A stretch of DNA of 64,000 nt, taken from positions 1 to 64,000 of the forward strand of contig NZ_JAIVAH010000011.1 of the NCBI RefSeq assembly GCF_020171745.1. The letters run 5' to 3'. Shown here in pieces: positions 16,564 to 25,149 of the stretch (its first letter is position 1; each line of letters opens with the position of its first letter). The notes under the pieces are model-generated. The model did not search any database, was not told the origin of the DNA, and saw only the letters and a list, made by a program, of their open reading frames with translations. Position numbers and translations under genes: made by a program. Source of the stretch: Prescottella equi (GTDB lineage: Bacteria > Actinomycetota > Actinomycetes > Mycobacteriales > Mycobacteriaceae).

Positions 16564-17290
16564 CGTCTGCAAGGGCGGGATCGCGCGACGAATCCTTGAG
16601 CGCGACACCGGAAGCCCCGAGTCGTCGCGCCCCGCCGACGAGTGCCGCGACGACCCGCGCCGCATGCTCGTACGTCATCCCGTCCGGCGGATGGATGTTC
16701 GAGACGCAGTTGCGTTGGGCGTCACTGCGACCGGGACGCGGGTGGTGGGTCAGGTAGATGCCGACGCTGTCGGCGACGGACAGTCCGGGGCGTTCCCCGA
16801 TGAGCACGAGCATCGTCGCGACTCCCAGTAGTTCACCGATGTGGTCGCCCAACGCCACCCTGGCCTGGGTCGCGATCACCGGAGGAGCGAACGTCAGACC
16901 CGGCAGGGCACGGACGATCGCGGCCACCAGAGCAGGACCGTGCGCCGCGAGCGCCGTCGCGGAGAGCCCGTCGCACAGTGCGATCCCTATGTCGGAGCCG
17001 TTGTGCGGCAGCGCCGTTCCCGGCTCCAGGATCCGTCCGAGATCGGGTCGGCGCAGGTACGTGGCTCGATCGCCCGCCGCGCTGCGCACGATCAGTGGGG
17101 TTCCGATACCCACCTCGCGGATCCGGTCCGCCGAGTCCGCCACGTCGAGTGGCGCGTGCACCGCGTCCCGCGCCGCGGCGTGGGCCGCGACGAACTGGAG
17201 GTGTCGCGAGGTCGGCACTCCGTTCCCCGTGCGGCCCAGCCCGATCCGCGCCTGCGTGTGCCGACGGAGGTCGTCCCACGGATCGGTCAT
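16544..17290 (-). CDS. eutC: Ethanolamine ammonia-lyase small subunit
   Basis: 248-aa small subunit of adenosylcobalamin-dependent ethanolamine ammonia-lyase, which with EutB converts ethanolamine to acetaldehyde and ammonia. Conserved EutC regions are seen: RTGNGVPTSRHLQF, DRATYLRRPDLGR, IVIGERPGLS-like LVLIGERPGLSVADSVGIYLT, and the C-terminal RNCVSNIHPPDGM with a Cys near the cobalamin site. The ATG overlaps the eutB stop (ATGA), so the two subunits are translationally coupled. No microcompartment or reactivase genes are nearby. Confidence 0.93.
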   Translation of the reverse strand: MTDPWDDLRRHTQARIGLGRTGNGVPTSRHLQFVAAHAAARDAVHAPLDVADSADRIREVGIGTPLIVRSAAGDRATYLRRPDLGRILEPGTALPHNGSDIGIALCDGLSATALAAHGPALVAAIVRALPGLTFAPPVIATQARVALGDHIGELLGVATMLVLIGERPGLSVADSVGIYLTHHPRPGRSDAQRNCVSNIHPPDGMTYEHAARVVAALVGGARRLGASGVALKDSSRDPALADAERPAL

Positions 17291-18699
17291 GCGGCACCGC
17301 CGAGTGCCCGCAGCGGCGATGCCGCGACGTCGACGGGGAGGATCCGGCCGGCGTCGTCGGCCATCCCGAGTTTGCGGAGCCACGCCTCGAATTCGGGTGC
17401 GGGCCGCAGGTTCGCGGCCTCCCGCACGTACAGCGCATCGTGGAACGACAGCGACTGGTAGCCGAGCATGACGTCGTCGGCGCCGGGCACCGTGATGACG
17501 AACGCCGTGCCGGCGACGGCGAGCAGCGTCAGCAGGGTGTCCATGTCGTCCTGGTCGGCCTCGGCATGGTTGGTGTAGCAGACGTCCACGCCCATCGGCA
17601 GCCCCAGCAACTTGCCGCAGAACTGGTCCTCGAGCCCCGCCCGCACGATTTGCTTACCGTCGTAAAGGTATTCGGGTCCGATGAAGCCGACGACGGTGTT
17701 CACCAGCAGGGGCCGCAGGTCGCGCGCCACCGCGTACGCGCGGGCCTCGAGCGTCTGCTGGTCCACCGGGCGGCCGCCGGTCCCCAGATGGGTTCCCGAC
17801 GACAGCGCCGAACCCTGGCCCGTCTCGAGGTACATGACGTTGTCCCCGACGGTGCCGCGCCCCAGTGCCCGGCCGGCCTCGTTGCCCTCCCGTAGCAGCG
17901 CCAGATCCACCCCGAAACCTCGGTTGGCGCCCTCGGTCCCGGCGACGGACTGGAACACGAGGTCGACGGGCGCGCCCCGCTCGATGAGGTCGATGGTGGT
18001 CGTGACGTGGGTGAGCACGCACGACTGGGTGGGGATCTCGAACCGCTCGCGGATGTCGTCGAGCAGGTGCAGCAGGTCGGCAACGGCATGCGGCGAATCG
18101 CTCGCCGGGTTGATCCCGACGACCGCGTCGCCGCACCCCAGCAGCAGTCCGTCCAGGATCGCCGCGGCCACACCACGCGGATCGTCGAGCGGGTGGTTCG
18201 GTTGCAGTCGGGTCGCCAACCGTCCGGGCAGCCCGATCGTGGTCCGGAACGCACTGGTCACGGACGCTGCGCGGGAGACCGCGATGAGATCCTGGTTTCG
18301 CATGATCTTGCTGACCGCCGCGACGATCTCCGGCGTGAGACCGGGGGCGAGGGCGGCGAGGACGTCGGCCGAGTCCGGCAGCGCCGCCACCGCGAGCAGA
18401 TGGTCGCGCAGTCCGCCGACGGTGAGATGGGCGATCGGCACGAACGCGGCCGCGTCGTGGGTGTCGGCGATCAGCCGGGTCACCTCGTCGGTCTCGTACG
18501 GCACCACCGACTCGGTGAGGAAGGTGCGCAGCGGCACCTCCGCGAGGGCCCACTGGGCGGCTGCCCGCTCCGCATCCGAATGCGCTGCGCACCCGGCGAG
18601 TTCGTCGCCGGAGCGGCGCGGCGACGCCTTGGCGAGCAGGTCCACCAGGCCGTGGAACTCGTACGCGGCACCGCCGAGTCGCTGTCGGTACACGGTCAT
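17287..18699 (-). CDS. eutB: Ethanolamine ammonia-lyase large subunit
   Basis: 470-aa catalytic TIM-barrel subunit of ethanolamine ammonia-lyase. Conserved regions include LLLGCGDAVVGINPASDS, TQSCVLTHVTT, FQSVAGTEGANRGFGVDLALL, YLETGQGSALSSGTH and GVDVCYTNHAEADQDDMD, which bind substrate and cobalamin in the known enzymes. The ATG at 18699 gives a normal length. It forms a two-gene operon with eutC. No ethanolamine permease, EutA reactivase or regulator is adjacent, so the enzyme probably works with genes elsewhere, using ethanolamine as a nitrogen or carbon source. Confidence 0.95.
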   Translation of the reverse strand: MTVYRQRLGGAAYEFHGLVDLLAKASPRRSGDELAGCAAHSDAERAAAQWALAEVPLRTFLTESVVPYETDEVTRLIADTHDAAAFVPIAHLTVGGLRDHLLAVAALPDSADVLAALAPGLTPEIVAAVSKIMRNQDLIAVSRAASVTSAFRTTIGLPGRLATRLQPNHPLDDPRGVAAAILDGLLLGCGDAVVGINPASDSPHAVADLLHLLDDIRERFEIPTQSCVLTHVTTTIDLIERGAPVDLVFQSVAGTEGANRGFGVDLALLREGNEAGRALGRGTVGDNVMYLETGQGSALSSGTHLGTGGRPVDQQTLEARAYAVARDLRPLLVNTVVGFIGPEYLYDGKQIVRAGLEDQFCGKLLGLPMGVDVCYTNHAEADQDDMDTLLTLLAVAGTAFVITVPGADDVMLGYQSLSFHDALYVREAANLRPAPEFEAWLRKLGMADDAGRILPVDVAASPLRALGGAA

Positions 18700-18798
18700 C
18701 GCACGGTCACCTCCGGGAGTCGACGCACCCTCGACTGCACCCTCAGTATGTGGCCGGGCCCGCCCGCCGTCGAGTGGACGGCGGACGGTTCGACTCCG

Positions 18799-19464
18799 TC
18801 AGGCCTGCACGACCCCGACCACCGGCGCGAAATCGCACGCCGGCAGATCCCGGCTGGTGTTGTCGATCATGCTCCCCGAGATCAGGAAAACGACCGTGCC
18901 CCGGCCGGTTTCGATCGTGTTGGACAGCGTGCGGGGACTGTCCGCGGGACGCTCCTGGACCAGCGGCGCCGTTCCGGAGCGCATGGTGTTCAGGTTCAGC
19001 CAGGACACTGTCATCGGATCGCCGCGGTGCGGCGTGGACATCGACGTGCCCAGCCCGGAGAAGAGCACGTTGACCGTGCCGGGCGGAAGGACCGGCGTCG
19101 GCAGGCTGGTGTCGACGGCCGGGCCGGCGATGGCCTGCGCGACACCGATCGAGTCGTCACCGAGGGCATTGGGCAGCAGGCAGTCGGATGCGGACGTGTC
19201 GTACAGGAACGGTTGGACGACGCCCTCGACCAGGTGTGCCGAACGGGGGAAGTAGGCGGCGCGGGGCACACCGGCGGTGACGCGCCCGAGGGTCTCCAGC
19301 ACCGACTGCGGGGTGAGCGTGCCGACCGGCAGTCCCGCGCCGAACGCCGTCCGGACCGCCGTGAAGTCGTCCACCTGCACAGGCTGCGCGGCGGCGGGCG
19401 CCTGGCTTCCCAGGCCCACCAGGATTCCCACGGAAGCAGCAATCCCCACAATTCGTCTGATCAT
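18799..19464 (-). CDS. Secreted hypothetical protein, 221 aa
   Basis: A Sec signal peptide is clear (MIRRIVGIAASVGILVGL, cleavage after APAAA). The mature protein has two cysteines (SDCLLP and PACDFAP) and a beta-rich character with an AMIN-like or immunoglobulin-like feel (GTVNVLFSGLGTSM, GTVVFLISGSMID). I do not recognise the family. It precedes, on the same strand, neither operon partner closely; the kinase-like gene starts 15 bp further but reads the same way upstream. Confidence 0.7.
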   Translation of the reverse strand: MIRRIVGIAASVGILVGLGSQAPAAAQPVQVDDFTAVRTAFGAGLPVGTLTPQSVLETLGRVTAGVPRAAYFPRSAHLVEGVVQPFLYDTSASDCLLPNALGDDSIGVAQAIAGPAVDTSLPTPVLPPGTVNVLFSGLGTSMSTPHRGDPMTVSWLNLNTMRSGTAPLVQERPADSPRTLSNTIETGRGTVVFLISGSMIDNTSRDLPACDFAPVVGVVQA

Positions 19465-19478
19465 GCGGGGATGGTAGA

Positions 19479-20360
19479 TCAGCGCAACAGAACACGCGCG
19501 ATCGAGACCTGCTCCGCCTGCAGCCGCCGCTCACCGTCCTCGATGTCCCACAGGCCGTTCTGCAGTACCCGCCCCAGGGTCCAGGCCCGCGCGCGATCCC
19601 GGTCGAGGGCGAGGACGTCGGTCATGAGGTCGAACCGCCACCGGGTCTCGTCGGGCTCGAAGCGGTCGGTCAGGGCGGGCAGCAGTTCGAAGCCGGGATC
19701 GCCGGCGAGTGGTTTCGGATCGATCGCGAGCCACGGCTCGCGCTCCGATGCGAGGACGTTGTCGTAGTGGAGATCCCAGTGCAGCAGCCTGTTTCCGGGT
19801 TCGTCGACCATCTCGCGTATCGCCGCGGCGCAGTCCGTCAGCAGATCTCGGTCGTCCGGATCGTCGAGCAGGAGGACCGCGGACGGCGTCTGCTCGAGCA
19901 TCGCCGCAGCCACGTCACCGAGGCGGCGCAGACCGTCCGGCGCCTCGTGCGCGGTGAGGCGTACCAGCAGTTCGGCGATGGTCCGCACCGCCGCGCGGGT
20001 GTCCGTGACGCTCGACAGGTGCCGCGACGTATCGAGACGTTCGAGCAGCATCGCCCCGGTGTCGGCGTCGTGGGCAAGGAGACGGACGGCGCCGTCGCCG
20101 TTCCAGATCCGCAGCGCGACGGATTCGCCGACGGTCTCCTCGTCCACGGCCTGCAACTTGAGGACGGCGTCCCGGCCGTCACCGTCCCGGACCGGCAGCA
20201 CCAGCGCCGCCATACCGTGCATCGGTGGGCCGACCGGACGGAGATTCCAACGCTCGAGCATCTCGTCGGCGAGCCGGGGAAGGTCGGCGATGAAGGCGCG
20301 CCCCGCGACGCCGCCGTATCTGTGCTGTGCGGCGACGAGCGCCTCGGGAACCTCGATCAC
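19479..20360 (-). CDS. Aminoglycoside/hydroxyurea phosphotransferase-like kinase
   Basis: 293-aa protein with the APH kinase fold, closest in look to the APH(6)/streptomycin 6-kinase branch. The catalytic loop HWDLHYDN and the metal-binding IDPKPLAGDPGFEL are intact; the N-lobe lysine is probably in AVLKLQAVDEET. I chose the GTG at 20360 (MIEVPEALVAAQ). It may confer aminoglycoside resistance or phosphorylate an unrelated metabolite; housekeeping paralogues are common in actinobacteria. Its 3' end lies 14 bp from the start of the secreted-protein gene, so they may be co-transcribed. Confidence 0.82.
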   Translation of the reverse strand: MIEVPEALVAAQHRYGGVAGRAFIADLPRLADEMLERWNLRPVGPPMHGMAALVLPVRDGDGRDAVLKLQAVDEETVGESVALRIWNGDGAVRLLAHDADTGAMLLERLDTSRHLSSVTDTRAAVRTIAELLVRLTAHEAPDGLRRLGDVAAAMLEQTPSAVLLLDDPDDRDLLTDCAAAIREMVDEPGNRLLHWDLHYDNVLASEREPWLAIDPKPLAGDPGFELLPALTDRFEPDETRWRFDLMTDVLALDRDRARAWTLGRVLQNGLWDIEDGERRLQAEQVSIARVLLR

Positions 20361-20383
20361 CCTCCGACCGTATCCGGGTCGGC

Positions 20384-20731
20384 TCAGTGCAGCCTGTCCG
20401 CCCAGTCGGCGGGCACCCGGTCGGCCGGACCGGGCACCGTCTGGTCGACCGGATGATGCTGCGGCGGGGCCAGTTCCGGTCCGTCGGCGAAATTCTGGAT
20501 GCGGTAGTCCCAGAACCACTCCTCACCCGGTTCGTAACTGCGGATGATCGGGTGCCCCGCCGCGGCGGCGTGTGCGCTCGCGTGTTGCGCGGGTGAGGAG
20601 TCGCAGCAGCCGACGTGACCGCACGCGGCACACCGGCGTAGATGGAACCACCATCCGCCGACGGCATCGCATTCGGCGCACCCGGCGCCGCTCGGCGGCA
20701 CGGTCGGGTCGATGTCGGGTGTCTCGGTCAC
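20384..20731 (-). CDS. UBP-type zinc-finger protein
   Basis: 115-aa protein made mostly of one UBP-type zinc finger. Zinc ligands are seen in GCAECDAVGGWW, LRRCAACGHVGCCDSSPAQHASAH and the following His. The C-terminal WFWDYRIQNF region is typical of the bacterial stand-alone members. GTG start at 20731 is preceded by GGAGGTATCC. The role in bacteria is not established. A second copy is at 53166-53495, next to a Na+/H+ antiporter. Here it sits 23 bp upstream of the kinase-like gene and could be co-transcribed with it. Confidence 0.85.
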   Translation of the reverse strand: MTETPDIDPTVPPSGAGCAECDAVGGWWFHLRRCAACGHVGCCDSSPAQHASAHAAAAGHPIIRSYEPGEEWFWDYRIQNFADGPELAPPQHHPVDQTVPGPADRVPADWADRLH

Positions 20732-20889
20732 GGATACCTCCTCGACGCGGTGGGGTCCGGCTCCCATTATCGTCCGAGGCTCGTCCGCGCACCCGGGATG
20801 CGTGACCGGGATGCGCACACCGCTCGGCGGAATCGGGCTAACGTGCAGTACAGACCTCTTTTCACGAGTGAGCCGACCCGGAGGACCCG

Positions 20890-22410
20890 ATGAGCGAAAC
20901 CGACGCGACCACGCCCCAGCACGTCGACGTCCTCATCGTCGGGGCCGGGCTGTCCGGGATCGGCGTCGCCGCCCGCCTGCGGCGCGAGCACCCCGAGCGG
21001 ACCGTCACCATCCTCGAGTCCCGCGCAGACTCGGGCGGAACCTGGGACCTGTTCCGGTACCCCGGCATCCGCTCCGACTCCGACGTCCAGACCTACGGGT
21101 ACGACTTCAAACCGTGGAAGGGCCGCAAGGCACTCGCGCCGGCCGCCGACATCCTCGGCTACATCCGCGAGACCGCCCGTGAATACGACCTCGATCGGCA
21201 CATCCACTACCGACACCGGGTGATCCGTGCCGACTGGTCGCAATCCGATGCCCGCTGGACGGTCGTCGCACGGATCGGCGACACCACCGAGACCACGACG
21301 TTCACGACGAACTGGTTCTTCTGCGCCAGTGGCTATTACAACTACGACCAGGGATACACCCCACGGTTCCCGGGCGTCGAACGCTTCCGCGGGCAACTCG
21401 TGCATCCGCAGCACTGGCCCGAGGATCTGGACTACGCCGGCAAGCAGGTCGTGGTGATCGGTTCCGGCGCCACCGCGGTCACGCTCATCCCGGCGATGGC
21501 CGACGCCACCGGGCACGTCACGATGCTCCAGCGGTCGCCGTCGTACGTCATCCCGTTGCCGGCCGAGGACGCACTGTCGAGCGTGTTCCGCCGCGTGCTG
21601 GGCGACGAGCGCGGCTACCGGCTCACCCGGAAGAAGAACATCGCCCAGAACGTCTGGATCTACAAGCTCTGTCAACGCTTTCCGCGGCAGGCCCGGGCCG
21701 TCATCCGGGGGCTCAACAAGCGCCTGCTTCCCGCCGGCTTCGACGTCGACACCCACTTCAATCCCCGCTACGACCCGTGGGATCAGCGGCTGTGCGTGGT
21801 GCCGGGCGGCGACCTGTTCAAGACGATCCGCAAGGGGAAGGCATCGGTCGTCACCGACGGCATCGACACGTTCACCGAGACCGGGATCGCGTTGAAGTCG
21901 GGGCGGCACCTCGACGCCGACATCGTCATCACCGCAACGGGACTCGATCTGCTCGCGCTCGGCGGCATCGAACTGCGACTGGACGGCGAACCCGTCGACA
22001 TCACGAAGCGGCTGGCCTTCAAGGGCACCATGCTCTCCGACATCCCGAACTTCTCGTTCGCCGTCGGCTACACCAACGCCCCCTGGACGCTCAAGGTCGA
22101 TCTGGTCGCCGAGTACCTGTGCCGCGTCCTCACCGAGATGGATCGGCGCGGCGCGGACGTCGCCGTCGCCGAGAACCACGAGGACGGCATGGACACGCGG
22201 CCGCTGCTCGACTTCGCCGCCGGCTACGTCCAGCGGTCGCTGGACCTGTGGCCGCAGGCCGGCACGAAGGACCCCTGGAACCTGCAGATGGACTACTACA
22301 AGGACGTCGCGGTCCTGCGAGAGACCCCGGTCGACGACGGCACCCTGACGTTCTCCGCGGCCCAGCCGAGACCGACGAGGCCGGACGGCGACCTCGTCAG
22401 TCCCGACTGA
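20890..22410 (+). CDS. Flavin-dependent Baeyer-Villiger-type monooxygenase
   Basis: 506-aa FAD/NADPH enzyme. The FAD-binding GAGLSGIG is near residue 18, the BVMO fingerprint FRGQLVHPQHWP follows, and the NADPH-binding Rossmann motif GSGATAV comes next. These three together mark type I Baeyer-Villiger monooxygenases and related flavin monooxygenases, close to the mycobacterial EthA group by general pattern. It would insert oxygen into a ketone or oxidise a sulfur or nitrogen atom. Substrate unknown. Monocistronic, divergent from the UBP zinc-finger gene. Confidence 0.9.
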   Translation: MSETDATTPQHVDVLIVGAGLSGIGVAARLRREHPERTVTILESRADSGGTWDLFRYPGIRSDSDVQTYGYDFKPWKGRKALAPAADILGYIRETAREYDLDRHIHYRHRVIRADWSQSDARWTVVARIGDTTETTTFTTNWFFCASGYYNYDQGYTPRFPGVERFRGQLVHPQHWPEDLDYAGKQVVVIGSGATAVTLIPAMADATGHVTMLQRSPSYVIPLPAEDALSSVFRRVLGDERGYRLTRKKNIAQNVWIYKLCQRFPRQARAVIRGLNKRLLPAGFDVDTHFNPRYDPWDQRLCVVPGGDLFKTIRKGKASVVTDGIDTFTETGIALKSGRHLDADIVITATGLDLLALGGIELRLDGEPVDITKRLAFKGTMLSDIPNFSFAVGYTNAPWTLKVDLVAEYLCRVLTEMDRRGADVAVAENHEDGMDTRPLLDFAAGYVQRSLDLWPQAGTKDPWNLQMDYYKDVAVLRETPVDDGTLTFSAAQPRPTRPDGDLVSPD

Positions 22411-22419
22411 CCGGACGGC

Positions 22420-23109
22420 TCAGTCGCTGCTGCTGCTCGTGGTGGTGCTCGACGGCATCCGCGCGCGCAGCCAATCGACCAGGTCGGTGGCGCTGCGGGT
22501 CTGCATCCAGACGCGGCCCGGGCCGGTGAACTCGGTGACGATGCCCTCGCCACCGAGGAACATCGACTTCCAGCCGCCCGCCTTGCGGATGCGGTACTCG
22601 ACGGTCTCCTCGAACGCGACGACGTGCCCCGAGTCGAGCACCATCGTCTCGCCGGCGTCGAGCGTGATGGGGCGGATGGCGCCGTAGCTGGACAGCAGGA
22701 TCTCCCCGTGTCCGGTGCAGCGCAGCAGCACCAGGCCGGCCCCGCTGAAGAAGCCTTTGTGCCCACCCCATTTGGAGTCGACGTCGACGGTGGGGTCCGA
22801 CGCGATCCAGCAGCCGGACTGCACCAGCAGCGCCGTCTCACCGAGGGTGGTCTCGACGAGATCGCCCGGCAGCGCGCCGGCGACGCCGACGACGCCGCCG
22901 TTCTCGCTGCTGAAATCGTTGACGAAGAAGCTCGATCCGCCCAGCGAACGGCGCAGTCCCTTCATGAATCCACCCCGGGTCGAGGTGGTGATCGCGACGT
23001 CGCCGCGCATCATCGCCATCGCGCCGGCCTCGACCCGGACGGATCCGCCGGGCGGGACGTGGATCTCGGCGAGCGCGAACGCGGGTCCACAACTGATCTC
23101 GGTCTTCAC
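22420..23109 (-). CDS. AIM24 family protein
   Basis: 229-aa soluble beta-rich protein of the AIM24 family (conserved GDVAITTSTRGGFMKGLRRSL, FLGGEGIVTEFTGPGRVWMQTR). GTG start at 23109 is preceded by GAGGACACC. Family members in bacteria have no settled function; the yeast relative is a mitochondrial inner-membrane organisation factor. Located 37 bp downstream of the PrsW gene on the same strand, so likely in that operon. Confidence 0.87.
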   Translation of the reverse strand: MKTEISCGPAFALAEIHVPPGGSVRVEAGAMAMMRGDVAITTSTRGGFMKGLRRSLGGSSFFVNDFSSENGGVVGVAGALPGDLVETTLGETALLVQSGCWIASDPTVDVDSKWGGHKGFFSGAGLVLLRCTGHGEILLSSYGAIRPITLDAGETMVLDSGHVVAFEETVEYRIRKAGGWKSMFLGGEGIVTEFTGPGRVWMQTRSATDLVDWLRARMPSSTTTSSSSD

Positions 23110-23146
23110 GGTGTCCTCTCGATGGTTGAAGTTCGAAATGGGGTGG

Positions 23147-24331
23147 TCACAGGACCGGGGACGGAATCCCGGCCCGGATGCGGGCAACCTCGTCGCGCGC
23201 GAACATCACCCGATCGGTGCCTTCGCCACGGGCGGAGGCGAGTTCGTCGGCGAGGTCGAACGCGGCCTCGAGTACGTGCGCACGTCTCTTTCGCCCGCGG
23301 TGATCGGGCGCCGCCTTCCGGAATGCTCGGCGCGCCTTGCGGTCACCGCACATCGCCTCGAACTCCTCGGCGGTCAGAACGCCGTGAGCCACCTCGGGGG
23401 CGACGATGTCGCGCAGGAACTCACGCTCGCGGGTCACGGTCATCGTGAAGACACGGACCACCAGGACCAGCGCAACCACCATGACGCCCGCCATCAGGAG
23501 GTAGGTCAGTCCGAGATTTCCGCCGGCGATCGCCCCCATCGAATCCCAGAGCCCGTGCAGGACCATGGCGCCCGCCATCAGCGCGAGACCACGCCCCACG
23601 CGCCGCGGCTCGGCCGGTCGGCCCAGCAGGTAGACGAGTCCGGCACAGAACACCGCGCTGTAGAGAATGTGGGCCGTCACCCCGAGCACCATCCGCATGA
23701 CGATCGTGCCCATCGCGGCGCCCACCTGGTTCGCACCGAACTCCGAGCCGGCCGACGTCATCGCGTACGCGACGTCCTCGACGATCTGGAAGCCCAGACC
23801 GATGAAGGCACCGAGGATGAAGCCGTCGAAGGCGGTGCGAATCAGTCTGGGCGCCATCGCGATCAGCAGCACCAGGCCGGCACCCTTCGCGATCTCCTCC
23901 GTGAACGGCGCTGCGAGGCCGGCGCCCCAGTCGAACGACCATGCCTGCCCCAGACCCTTGGCGTACAGGGCACGGATCGCGTCGTTCGCGTGCGCGGCCA
24001 TCGCCCAGGTGGCGGCGAAGCCACCCCACACGAAGGCCACCACCATCAGTTTCACGGGCTGGCGTGCGTAGCGGTCGATGTGCTGGGTGAACCACCCGAA
24101 CACGGCACCGTAGAGGGCGAACAGGACCACCGCCACCGTGATCGCCTGCGGGTACGCGTCGTACGACCGCGTCAGCGCCGAGACGAACGTGGCCGTCCCG
24201 GACACGACCAGCAGGAGGTAGGCCCAGAAGGCCAGGTTGCGTGGTTGGTAGAACGTGAACGATCGGCTCCACCCCGAGTCGTGGATCGCGTCGAAACGTG
24301 TGCTCTCGAGGTCGGTTGCGGTGCTGGACAT
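23147..24331 (-). CDS. PrsW-family intramembrane metalloprotease
   Basis: 394-aa membrane protein with about eight hydrophobic segments. The PrsW signature EEIAKG (in APFTEEIAKGAGLVLL) and the downstream conserved GLGFQIVEDVAYA and MVLGVTAHILYSAVFCAG with His match the family of intramembrane glutamic/metallo proteases. In Bacillus PrsW cleaves an anti-sigma factor. A soluble charged C-terminal tail of about 100 residues follows. The ATG overlaps the stop of the upstream gene (TGATG), so the two are translationally coupled. A substrate in this locus is not evident; the coupled single-pass protein is a candidate. Confidence 0.85.
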   Translation of the reverse strand: MSSTATDLESTRFDAIHDSGWSRSFTFYQPRNLAFWAYLLLVVSGTATFVSALTRSYDAYPQAITVAVVLFALYGAVFGWFTQHIDRYARQPVKLMVVAFVWGGFAATWAMAAHANDAIRALYAKGLGQAWSFDWGAGLAAPFTEEIAKGAGLVLLIAMAPRLIRTAFDGFILGAFIGLGFQIVEDVAYAMTSAGSEFGANQVGAAMGTIVMRMVLGVTAHILYSAVFCAGLVYLLGRPAEPRRVGRGLALMAGAMVLHGLWDSMGAIAGGNLGLTYLLMAGVMVVALVLVVRVFTMTVTREREFLRDIVAPEVAHGVLTAEEFEAMCGDRKARRAFRKAAPDHRGRKRRAHVLEAAFDLADELASARGEGTDRVMFARDEVARIRAGIPSPVL

Positions 24332-25002
24332 CAGGACTTCCCCTCGCTCACGTGCTCGATGCTGGTGATCATCGCGGCAACGTCTGCCGCGGTACCGGCG
24401 GTGGCGTCCGGGGCCCCGTACGCCGTCACCTGCACGCCGCGGTCTCCGAAGACGAAGGCCGCGATCAACCCGTCCGAGCGGGCGCCCTGGAACCGCGCGA
24501 CGACACCGCGGTCACCGCGTGCCGTGACGATGTCGGTGGGATCGCTCGTGAAGTGGAAGCCCTGGCTTCCGTCCAGCGCCGTCGTCGTGGTCCGAATCTG
24601 CTCGAGCAGAGCGTTCGCATCCCCCTTGAACGGTGCCGTCCTGATCGAGAACGAGTCGTCACCGTCCACGACCGTCGCGGTGTCGGGGTACGACCCGCTC
24701 AGCGGACGCTGCCCGGCCCGCACGCCGTCGGTGATGCCCCACCCCACGGTGGGAACGAACGTGACGCCGCCGTCGACCTCGATGACATCGCCGGCCACGA
24801 CCTTGTCGTCGTACGCCACCGACTCGTTGATCGCGGGGAGCACGCTGCCCATCAACAGGGCCAGAGCGAGCACGACCAGAGCCGGGACGACGGTTCGTCG
24901 GTCCAGGCCGAGCCACCGTCGATCGACGGGCACCCAGCGGTCGCCAGGATCGAATTCGTCGTGCACGGCCGGTGGCTCCGGCCGAATTTCCGTACCCGTC
25001 AT
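24331..25002 (-). CDS. Single-pass membrane protein coupled to PrsW
   Basis: 223 aa. The ATG at 25002 follows GGGGAGGCAGC. A cytoplasmic N terminus of about 40 residues is followed by one membrane segment (TVVPALVVLALALLMGSVL) and an extracytoplasmic domain of about 150 residues with beta-like segments. No family recognised. Its stop overlaps the start of the PrsW protease gene by one base. Topology (single span, outside domain) resembles anti-sigma factors or other PrsW substrates, but no anti-sigma domain is visible; being a substrate is inference. Confidence 0.75.
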   Translation of the reverse strand: MTGTEIRPEPPAVHDEFDPGDRWVPVDRRWLGLDRRTVVPALVVLALALLMGSVLPAINESVAYDDKVVAGDVIEVDGGVTFVPTVGWGITDGVRAGQRPLSGSYPDTATVVDGDDSFSIRTAPFKGDANALLEQIRTTTTALDGSQGFHFTSDPTDIVTARGDRGVVARFQGARSDGLIAAFVFGDRGVQVTAYGAPDATAGTAADVAAMITSIEHVSEGKS

Positions 25003-25149
25003 GCTGCCTCCCCGAACACTCGACCGAATCGGACATTCGAAAGATAGTGGCGATCGCGCCCTCATGCGTGCCGAACGGCCCGTACAGGGCCGATGCGGAT
25101 CACCGCGGCGGTACCGTCGAGGGGACACCCACGAGAGCCTGGGAGCGTC

